Positions 23,955-33,144 of a DNA stretch of 64,000 nucleotides are shown piece by piece. The stretch lies in assembly GCF_001422405.1 (NCBI RefSeq), contig NZ_LMMV01000024.1:95047-159046 (forward strand), given 5' to 3'. The notes below the pieces were generated by a model. It worked only from the letters and a program-made list of their open reading frames with translations. It ran no database searches and had not been told where the DNA came from. Position 1 is the first letter of the stretch. The number at the start of each line of letters is the position of its first letter. Both the position numbers and the translations under genes were made by a program. This DNA is from Pseudorhodoferax sp. Leaf267. Lineage in GTDB: Bacteria; Pseudomonadota; Gammaproteobacteria; Burkholderiales; Burkholderiaceae_C.

Positions 23955-25037
23955 ATGCCCACCGCTCTTCGCAGCCTTCCCATCGCGCTGGGCACGCTGT
24001 GCGCCCTGGCCGCCGGCAGCGCGCAGGCGCAAAGCAGCGTGCGCCTGTACGGCATCGTCGACCTCTCGGTGCGCCGCGCCAACGGCCTGAACGAGTTCGC
24101 GCCCAGCCCCACGTCGGCGACCGTCATGTCCAGCGGCCTGAACAACACCAGCCGCTGGGGCCTGCGCATCCAGGAGGATCTGGGCGGCGGGCTCAGCGCA
24201 CAGGCGCAGCTGGAGTCGGGCATCAACGCCAAGACCGGTGCGCCGGCCAGCTCCACCATCTACTTCGACCGGCAGTCCTGGGTGGGCCTGGGCAGCGCAT
24301 GGGGCCTGGTCAGCCTGGGCCGCCAGACCACGCTGCTGGCCGACGCGGTGTCGCCGATCGACCCGCTGGGCATGCGCCTGGCCAGCTTCAACCCCAGCAT
24401 CAACACGGCGGCGCTGAGCCAGCACCAGCTGGGCGTGGGTTTCGGCGCGAGTGGGTCGGCCACCGGCTCGTACCGGCTGAACAACAGCATCAAGTACAGC
24501 GGCGAGTTCGCCGGCGTCAGCGTCAAGCTGATGCACAGCCTGGGCGAGGTGGCCACGAACAGCGACGCGGCCAATTCCACTGGCGTGGGCCTGGGCTACA
24601 AGCTGGGCGCGCTGCAACTGTCTGCGGCCCACCAGAGCTTTCGCAACAACGACGACACGCTGGGCCTGCGCGGCGTGGTGCTGGGCGCGGCCTGGGTCTT
24701 TGACGGCGGCGCGCGCCTGGCCGGCATCTACGGCAGGAGCCGCGCCGAGACCAGTGCCACCGCGCGCACCGCGCAGCGCACGCTCGGCCTGGGCGCCACC
24801 GTCCCGGCCACCGGGCTGGTCGACGTGACGCTGGCGCACTACCGCGTGGCACGCGAGCGCAGCGCGCGGGCCGGCGACGGCTACGGGCGCACGGTGGCCT
24901 TCGCGGAATACAAGCTGTCCAAGCGCAGCGTGGCCTATGCGGAGGCAGACCACACGCGCTGGCAGGGCGGCTTCCAGGGCGCGGCGAACAAGCAGAAGGC
25001 GACGGGCGTGAGCGCGGGCATACGGCACAGCTTTTGA
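23955..25037 (+). CDS. Gram-negative trimeric porin
   Basis: 360 residues, ATG two bases after the bug stop, so co-transcribed. The signal peptide ends at GSAQAQ. The mature start SSVRLYGIVDLSVRRANG, the motif RWGLRIQEDLGGGLSAQAQL, the line STIYFDRQSWVGLGSAWGLV plus SLGRQTT, and the terminal aromatic GIRHSF are those of the 16-strand general porins of betaproteobacteria (OmpC/Bordetella porin type). It should let the acid captured by the neighbouring Bug receptor enter the periplasm. Expression presumably follows the LysR-controlled bug promoter. Confidence 0.92.
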   Translation: MPTALRSLPIALGTLCALAAGSAQAQSSVRLYGIVDLSVRRANGLNEFAPSPTSATVMSSGLNNTSRWGLRIQEDLGGGLSAQAQLESGINAKTGAPASSTIYFDRQSWVGLGSAWGLVSLGRQTTLLADAVSPIDPLGMRLASFNPSINTAALSQHQLGVGFGASGSATGSYRLNNSIKYSGEFAGVSVKLMHSLGEVATNSDAANSTGVGLGYKLGALQLSAAHQSFRNNDDTLGLRGVVLGAAWVFDGGARLAGIYGRSRAETSATARTAQRTLGLGATVPATGLVDVTLAHYRVARERSARAGDGYGRTVAFAEYKLSKRSVAYAEADHTRWQGGFQGAANKQKATGVSAGIRHSF

Positions 25038-25176
25038 GGCAGCGCTGCCGATGCGCCCCAGGCACCGGCGGCTGGCGCGCATTCTGGAGCCTCCCGCGCA
25101 ACGCACACTTGGCCACCTGCCAGCGGTTGTGTCAGCCAGGCGTCGGCATCCGCCCGGCTGCAGGGCAGGCGTCAGC

Positions 25177-26004
25177 TCATCGGGTCGGTTGGTTCGCCGC
25201 GGCGTGCGCCCAGTGCTGCTGCACGAACTCCAGCAGCGCCTGCACGCGTGCCAGGCCGAGCTTGCGCCGGGGCACATAGGCCTTGAACCAGTTCTGCGGC
25301 GCGAACTTGGGCAGCAACTGGATCAACGTGCTGTGCCCGATCTGCGGTCCGGCGATGTAGCTCGGCAGCAGCGCGATGCCCAGGCCCGCCAGGGCCGCGT
25401 GCAGCAGGGTGCGGTTGTCATCGGCCTGCAATCGCGCTCGCACGTCCACCGCCAACACCCCACGGCTGCTTTGGAACGCCCAATGGGTGCCCGTGGCCGA
25501 GAACACCAGGCAGGCGTGGTCGGCGAGGTCGCGCGGATGCGCAGGGTTTCCGTGCTGCGCGAGATAGCGCGGCGCCGCGCACAAGACGGGCTGCACCGGA
25601 CACAGCTGCACATCCACGACGCCTTCATAGCTCGCGGCACGACCGCTGATCGCCAGATCGACGCCTGCCTCGGCCGGGTTGGTCGAGCGATCGACCAAGG
25701 ACAGCTCCATGGTGATGCGCGGATGGGCTGCCAGGAACGCGCAGAACACCTCGCCCAACTGCTCCATGGTCAGCGTGGTCGGCGCCATCACGTGCAGATG
25801 CCCCTCCGGCTTGCCCTCGTCGCGGCGCACGGCCTGTAGCAGATCCTCGAATTCGGCCACGACACCCGCAGCGCGGGCATGCAGGCGTTCGCCGGCCTCC
25901 GTCAGCGTGACCTTGCGTGTCGTGCGCTCGAAAAGCCTGGCCTGCAGCTCGTGCTCCAGCTGGGCCACCCGTTTGGCCACCACGGACGGCACGACGCCCA
26001 ACTG
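25177..26004 (-). pseudogene. 5'-truncated LysR-family regulator
   Basis: Homology starts abruptly at QLGVVPSVVAKRVAQLEHEL, in the middle of the winged helix, and runs to the stop at 25177-25179 through LFERTTRKVTLTEAGERLHA and the complete effector domain. The first 30-40 residues, including helix one, are missing. In the same frame upstream there is only antisense reading of the bug gene. The break point (26004) is five bases from the point where the divergent bug gene begins its own homology (26010), so one deletion removed both 5' ends and the shared promoter. A protein started upstream would lack a functional DNA-binding fold. Confidence 0.85.
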
Positions 26005-26009
26005 CCCAG

Positions 26010-26861
26010 GGCCCCGACGTGCTGCTGCGCAACCTGGCGGACAAGCTGGGCAAAGACCTCGGCCAACCCGTGGTGATCGAGAACAAACCGGGTGCCAGTG
26101 GCTTCCTGGCCTTCCAGGCCGCCAAGGCGGCGCCGGCCGACGGCTACACGCTGGTCCACATGGACAGCTTCCACATCGGCACGCAGCCACACCTGTTCAA
26201 CAAGCTGCCCTACAGCGCGACGCGCGACTTCGATCCGATCACGCCACTCGTGCGCAACTACTTCTTCGTGGTCGTGCCCAGCACCTCCAAGTGGCAAACC
26301 ATGGGCGAGCTGGTCGCCGCCGCCAAGGCCAGGCCCGACAGCGTGACCTACGGCTCCTGGGGTGTGGCCAGCCCCGCGCACTTGGGCGGGTTGATGCTGG
26401 AGTCCGCCGCCGGGATCCGCATGTCCCATGTGCCGTACAAGGAGTCTGCCCAGCTCTACTCCGGCGTGGCCAACGGCGAGCTGGACTGGGCCATCGGCTC
26501 GGCCGCCTCGGCCGGCTCCATGCTGCAAGCCGGCAAGGTGCGCTTCCTCGCCGCTGCCGCCCCAACCCGTATCGGCGGTTACGACAAAGTGCCCACGGCG
26601 GCGCAGACCGGCGGCCCTGCCCACTGGGCCGTGGGTGGCTGGAACGGCCTGCTGGCGCCCAAGGGCACACCCAAAGACATCGTGCAGCGCCTGAACGAGG
26701 CCATCGCCAAGGCCATGAACGCGCCCGACATGCAGGGCAAGCTCGCCGTCTTCACCTACGAGCCCTACACCATGTCCCCGGCCGAGATGGGCAAGCTCAT
26801 GGAGCAGGAAGTCGCGGCCTGGGGACCGTTGATCCAGAAGTCCGGCATCAAGCTGGACTGA
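26010..26861 (+). pseudogene. 5'-truncated Bug/TctC receptor
   Basis: Homology begins at GPDVLLRNLADKLGKDLGQP and continues with VVIENKPGASGFLAFQAAKA, GYTLVHMDSFHIGTQPHLFN, HVPYKESAQLYSGVANGELD and GIKLD at the end. The signal peptide and first beta strand (about 45 residues in all) are absent. The remaining frame is intact. Without a signal peptide the product could not reach the periplasm. The gene was divergent from the truncated lysR gene, and both stop at the same junction. A reductase gene follows after eight bases, so the set was once one operon. Confidence 0.85.
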
Positions 26862-26869
26862 GGTACGCC

Positions 26870-27660
26870 ATGGCACGGCCCAATTTCAACGTCCAGGTCG
26901 CCGCCGTTCGGCAACTGACCGAGCGTGTGCGCGAGTTCTTGCTGATCAGCGTCGATGGCAGCCCGCTGCCGTCCTACTCGGCAGGCTCGCACATTGCGCT
27001 GCACACCCATTCGCCTGCGCGCGGCCTGATCGTGCGCCATTACTCGCTGGTCGGAGGCGCGGACCTGCAGGACGATGCCCGCGACACCTACCGCATCGCC
27101 GTGCAACGCGAGGACCATGCCGGCGGCTCGGCGCACATCCACGCGAGCTTCGAGGTCGGCACGCGGTTGCAGATCGGCCCGCCGACCAACAACTTCCCGC
27201 TGGATCGGCGCGACCAGAACGTGCTGCTGATCGCGGGCGGCATCGGCATCACGCCGATCTTCTCGATGGCACGCAGCCTGGCACGACGCCGCTGCGACTA
27301 GCGCGTGTTCTATGCCGGCCGCCAGGCCGCGGGCATGGCCTACCACCGAGAGCTGGAGCAACTGGCAGGCGAGCGCGTGCAGTTCTACTACAGCGACAGC
27401 CAGGGGCAGGCGGATGTGCAGGCCTTGCTGCGCAGCCAGCCCGAGGGCACCAGCGTCTACGTCTGCGGGCCCAAGCCCCTGATCGATGCGGCCCATGCCG
27501 CAGGCGCCGCCCTGGGCTGGGCGGCTGCGCGTGTGCGCAGCGAGATGTTCACGGCAGCCATCTCCGGCAATGCCAGGCCGTTCACGGTGCACCTGCAGCG
27601 CAGCGGCAAGTCCGTCCAGGTGGGCAGCGACGTCAGCATCCTCGACGCGCTGCGGCCAAG
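26870..27660 (+). pseudogene. Rieske oxygenase reductase (VanB-like), amber-interrupted and 3'-truncated
   Basis: Reads as a phthalate-dioxygenase-reductase-type protein: VRHYSLVGGADLQDDARDTY (FMN region), NVLLIAGGIGITPIFSMARS (NAD region), then TAG at 27299-27301 where relatives have Tyr in a DYRVFYAGR-like stretch. Homology goes on in the same frame: VYVCGPKPLIDAAHAAGAAL, then SVQVGSDVSILDALR. The expected C-terminal 2Fe-2S ferredoxin domain with its four Cys is absent; the frame runs into the start of the oxygenase gene. The family passes electrons from NADH to a Rieske oxygenase, which is encoded next. Both the amber codon and the lost domain argue that it is dead. Confidence 0.85.
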
Positions 27661-27669
27661 CGGGAATTC

Positions 27670-28728
27670 GTGCTCGGCGGCTTCGCCGACCACACCACCC
27701 CGCTGGTGCGCAACTGCTGGTACGTGGCCGCACTGGCCAGCGAGGTCTCGCGCGAGATCATCAGCCGCCGGCTGCTGGGCATCGACGTGGCGCTGTACCG
27801 CACGCTGGCCGGCGAAACGGTGGCGGTGCGCAACCGCTGCCTGCACCGATCCTTCCCCCTGGCCAAAGGCAAGCTGGTCGGCGACGTGCTGATGTGCGGC
27901 TACCACGGCATGCAGTTCGACCCCTCGGGCCGGTGCGTCAACATGCCGGCCATGCCCATCGTGCCGACGAACGCGAACGTGCGCAGCTTTCCGACCGTGG
28001 AGCGCGGCCCGCTGGTCTGGATCTGGATGGGTGACGCCGACCATGCCGACGAATCCCTGGTCCCCGATACCAGTTGGCTCGCCAGCCCCGAATGGAAGAC
28101 CGTCAGCGGCAGCTTCCATCTGAAGTCCGACTACGTGGCCATGCACGAGAACCTGCTGGACCAGACGCACTTTCCGTTTTTGCAACCCGGCGCCATCGGC
28201 ACGCCCGAGTACGCGCGCTCCAAGCTCAAGGTGCGCGAGGAAGGTGACACGGTCATCATCGATCGCGAGCTGCGCCACTCGCCGCCGCCGGGGGTCTACG
28301 CCATGCCCACGGGCCTGGCGGGCCAGCCGGTGGACCGCTTCTAGGATGCGCGCTTCGTCTCGCCCGCGCTGCACACGGCCTACGCGCGCATCGTGGACAA
28401 CCACGACGCCAGCGGCACGCCGCGCACCTACCGCTTCAACATCAGCCACATCTTCACGCCCGAGACCAACAACGCGATCCACTACTGGTGGTTCGCCAGT
28501 CGCAACTTCAAGCTGGACGACGCGGCCATCGACGCGCACCTGCTGGGCGCCTCGACCAAGGCCTACCAAGAGGATGTGGACGCGCTGGAATGGATCATGG
28601 ATGTGGTGCAGAGCGACAGCGAGCCGCAGTTCGATCTGAACTTCGCGCCGGACAAACCGGGGCTGATGATGCGGCAGATCCTGTACCGCCTGGCAGCCGC
28701 CGAAGCCGGCGTGAAACGCGGAGCTTGA
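27670..28728 (+). pseudogene. Rieske aromatic oxygenase (VanA-like) with an amber codon
   Basis: From GTG 27670 the frame gives PLVRNCWYVAALASEVSREI and a Rieske centre with CLHRSFPLAKGKLVGDVLMC plus GYHG (C-X-H and C-X2-H). The mononuclear iron region follows (HENLLDQTHFPFLQPG). At 28342-28344 a TAG interrupts DRF-DARFVSPALHTAY, after which the same frame continues undisturbed to TGA at 28726-28728 (NNAIHYWWFASRNFKLDD). A single base change (for example GAG to TAG) explains the stop. The family hydroxylates or O-demethylates aromatic acids such as vanillate or phthalate. Its reductase partner upstream and the ring-cleavage gene downstream are also broken. Confidence 0.87.
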
Positions 28729-28730
28729 CC

Positions 28731-28915
28731 ATGGCACCAGTCATCGGCTGCATCGGCACATCGCACGCCCCCACCATCGGGATGGCCTACGACAAGGGCA
28801 AGCAGGAAGACCCGGGCTGAGCCGCTGCTTGGCGGCTACGAGCCAGTCGCGTAGTGGCTCCAGGCGCACGAGGTGGTCACGCTGGTCCCGTTCTACAACG
28901 ACCACGCCTCGGCAT
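28731..28915 (+). pseudogene. Extradiol dioxygenase (LigB-type) 5' remnant
   Basis: Starts MAPVIGCIGTSHAPTIGMAY, with the conserved metal-ligand His of LigB-type dioxygenases, then KGKQEDPG. A two-base loss near 28818 shifts the frame, which then reads LGGYEPVA, TAG at 28852-28854, WLQAHEVVTLVPFYNDHASA. That is a second conserved LigB block. Homology ends at about 28915, six bases before the intergenic repeat at 28921. The rest of the gene has been deleted. Confidence 0.83.
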
Positions 28916-28920
28916 CCGCT

Positions 28921-28951
28921 GAACTGGCTCTGCCAGGCCGCTGGGTGCGCC
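28921..28951 (-). repeat. Intergenic repeat core, copy 2 (inverted)
   Basis: Exact reverse complement of 11899-11929 over 31 bases (CTCTGCCAGGCCGCTGGGTG within it). It lies between the LigB remnant and the stop of the prpF-bug fusion, 27 bases downstream of the latter in its orientation. The C-rich hairpin next to copy 1 is not present here. The ligB homology ends at this repeat. Confidence 0.85.
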
Positions 28952-28978
28952 ACTCTGGGCCTCCCAGCCGCCTGGCAC

Positions 28979-30994
28979 TCACTCCAGCACCACCGCCCGC
29001 TGCTCCGCCACCGCCAGCCCACCCTGCGCCACCACCGCCTGCCAGCGCGCCAGATCGGCCTGCACCCGCTCGCCCAGCATCTGCGGCGTGCCGGCCTGCA
29101 CCCGGGCACCTTGCTGCTCGAAGAGCTGCACCACGGCCGGGTCGGCCAGCACCTGGTTCAGCGCCCGGTTGAGCGCGTCCACCCGGTCCTGTGGCGTGCG
29201 CGCCGGCGCGAACAGGCCGTACCACTGCGTGACGTCCACGCCCGCGATGCCGGCTTCGGCCAGCGTCGGCACATCGGGCAGGCCCGGCAGGCGCTGCGGG
29301 CCGGCCACCGCCAGGGCGCGCAGCCGCCCGCTGTGCACGAAGGGCAGGGCCGTGAACAGGCTGGGGAACATCAGCTGCGTGCGCCCGGCGGCCGTGTCGG
29401 CGATCGCCGGCGCCGCGCCGGGGTAGGTGCTGGCGGCCATGGCCGTTCCGCTGGCCTGCTGGAACAGGGCCGCGGCGAAGTGCGGCGGCGTGCCGTCGCC
29501 GGCCGAGGCGTAGCCGATGCGGCCGGGCTGCGCGCGCAGGGCCGCGACCAGCGTGGGCACGTCGTGCGCCGGCAGTTCCGGGTGCGCCACCATCAGCGTG
29601 GGCGACGAGCCCACCAGGCCGATGGGCGCAAAGTCGGCCACCGGGTCGTAGCCGAGCTTCTGCAGCGCCGGGTTCATCGCATGCGTGCCCACGTAGCCGA
29701 ACAGCAGCGTCTGGCCATCGGGCTCGGCGCCGGCCACGTATTCGCTGGCCACGGCGCCGTTGGCACCCGCGCGGTTGTCCACCAGCACCTCCTGGCCCAG
29801 CAGCGGCGCGAGCTTGCCGGCGATGATGCGGGCCATGGTGTCGTTGCCGCCGCCCGCGCTCGTGGGCACGATGAGCATGATGGGTTTGCGTGCGGCCGGA
29901 CGGGCGGCCTCCTCGGGGCGCGAAAACACGTAATCGGGCAGGTGCAGTTCGCCCTGCATGATCTTGCGCGCGGTGCGCACCAGGGCTGCGCGCTGCATGG
30001 TGACGGCCTCGCCCGTGCCATCGAGTTCCACCTCGATGTCGATCTGCCCGGCCGGGTGCAGCACGGTCAACTGATGGCAGCCGGCCGCGCGGGCGATGCC
30101 GCTGGCCACCGTGCCCGGCAGCGCAAAGGCGCTGGCCACGCCGATGGCGCCCGTCACCGCGTGCGAGGCATGGCAGCGCCGGGGCGTGAAGTAGCGCGAG
30201 GTGATGCTGTTCCCCGAATCACCGGCGCTCACCAGCACCGGCTTGGGGATCACGCTGTTCGACACATCGCCCAGCCCCATGCGCAGGCCGGCCTCCAGCC
30301 GCAGCGATTCGATGCGTTCGAGCAGCGCGGTGTCAGCGTCCAGCGCCACGGGCTTTTCGCGGCCGGTCACGCCCAGGTCGGCCGCGCGCACGATCATCAG
30401 CGGCATGGCCGCGTCGATGCAGCTGACTTCCACGCCCTGGATCGTGTCGATGCGCTGGCCGGTGGGGAACACCTGGCCCGTCACGGCGCCCCAGGCGTCC
30501 AGGAAGTCCAGCAGGATGGGCGCTGCCGTGCCGGCCACACCGTCGATGCGCGCATCGCCCTCGTAGCTGACGCGGCCGCCGGGCGTGCGCACGGTCACGT
30601 CGATGCGTGCGCCGGTGTTGACGTTGTGCACGCGCACCTTGGTCGTGCCGTGCTGCGCTTCGATCAAGCCCTGCTCGATGGCGAAAGGCGCGACGCCCGA
30701 CAGCATGTTGCCGCAGTTGGGCCGCGTGTCCACCGAGCGGTGGCCCACACCCACCTGGGCGAACAGGTAGTCCAGGTCGCAGCCCGGCTCGTTGGAGCGC
30801 GACACGATGGCCACCTTGCTGTTCAGCGTGCTGCCGCCGCCGAGCCCGTCGAGCTGCAGCGGGTCGGACGCGCCGATGGCGCCGATCAGCGCCTGGTCGC
30901 GCGCCTCGTCGCCTTCGGGAAGCCATTCGCGCAGGAAGAAGGGGCCGCGCGAGGTGCCGGCGCGCATCAGTACACAGGGGATGGTCTTGCTCAT
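28979..30994 (-). CDS. PrpF-family isomerase fused to a Bug/TctC receptor domain
   Basis: 671 residues, ATG with complement 30992-30994. Residues 1 to about 360 are a PrpF/4-oxalomesaconate-tautomerase-type isomerase: MRAGTSRGPFFLREWLPEG, GGGSTLNSKVAIVS, PNCGNMLSGVAPFAIEQGL with the conserved Cys, GDSGNSITSRYFTPRRCHAS, and VRTARKIMQGELHLPDYV. After a short Arg/Pro linker (RPAARKPIM) a complete mature-type Bug receptor follows: LIVPTSAGGGNDTMARI, VLVDNRAGANGAVASEYVAG, YVGTHAMNPALQKLGYDP. The fusion has no signal peptide, so the receptor half should stay in the cytoplasm and not serve transport. It may have arisen by deletion between adjacent prpF and bug genes. A LysR element precedes it. Confidence 0.85.
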   Translation of the reverse strand: MSKTIPCVLMRAGTSRGPFFLREWLPEGDEARDQALIGAIGASDPLQLDGLGGGSTLNSKVAIVSRSNEPGCDLDYLFAQVGVGHRSVDTRPNCGNMLSGVAPFAIEQGLIEAQHGTTKVRVHNVNTGARIDVTVRTPGGRVSYEGDARIDGVAGTAAPILLDFLDAWGAVTGQVFPTGQRIDTIQGVEVSCIDAAMPLMIVRAADLGVTGREKPVALDADTALLERIESLRLEAGLRMGLGDVSNSVIPKPVLVSAGDSGNSITSRYFTPRRCHASHAVTGAIGVASAFALPGTVASGIARAAGCHQLTVLHPAGQIDIEVELDGTGEAVTMQRAALVRTARKIMQGELHLPDYVFSRPEEAARPAARKPIMLIVPTSAGGGNDTMARIIAGKLAPLLGQEVLVDNRAGANGAVASEYVAGAEPDGQTLLFGYVGTHAMNPALQKLGYDPVADFAPIGLVGSSPTLMVAHPELPAHDVPTLVAALRAQPGRIGYASAGDGTPPHFAAALFQQASGTAMAASTYPGAAPAIADTAAGRTQLMFPSLFTALPFVHSGRLRALAVAGPQRLPGLPDVPTLAEAGIAGVDVTQWYGLFAPARTPQDRVDALNRALNQVLADPAVVQLFEQQGARVQAGTPQMLGERVQADLARWQAVVAQGGLAVAEQRAVVLE

Positions 30995-31024
30995 GGCGGC
31001 ATTCTGGAATGCGGCATCGATGTT

Positions 31025-31068
31025 GAGAATTGCACTTTGCGGCAGGATTGATGTGCTTCGTGCATCAA
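31025..31068 (-). promoter_or_regulatory. LysR-regulon element, site C
   Basis: On the minus strand: the dyad TTGAT-N11-ATCAA (31048-31068) overlaps GCACATCAATC-N11-TGCAATTCTC (31025-31056). It is the best T-N11-A dyad of the three sites. It ends 30 bases before the prpF-bug start, closer than the 67-70 bases at sites A and B. The remaining 188 bases up to recQ show no gene. Confidence 0.7.
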
Positions 31069-31256
31069 CAAGGCTCGCGTGCGCAGCCTGGCGTACGCAG
31101 CGCGTACAAGGCGGCTGGCGCCTGGCGCCCGCCTGGAGCGTCACCGCCGCCGACAGGCCAACGTCGGAGGCACACCCTCTGATGTCGAGGCGTCCTCCTA
31201 CGCGGTGCGCCCACGGGCTACGCGAGCCTTGTTCTTCGATGCCCAGGAGAGCACCC

Positions 31257-33044
<1,788 letters not shown>

Positions 33045-33144
33045 CAAGTGCCAGCGCCTACGGGGTGAGCGGCGAAACGACTACGCCGCGGCTGCAGCGG
33101 CCGGCGAATCATGGTGTTTTCACTCCACGGCCGCGCGCGCAGTT

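Noticed and set aside
28921-28951. Insertion sequence between the ligB remnant and the prpF-bug fusion
   Set aside because: Only a 31-base repeat core is present. There is no transposase, no terminal inverted repeat pair and no target-site duplication visible.
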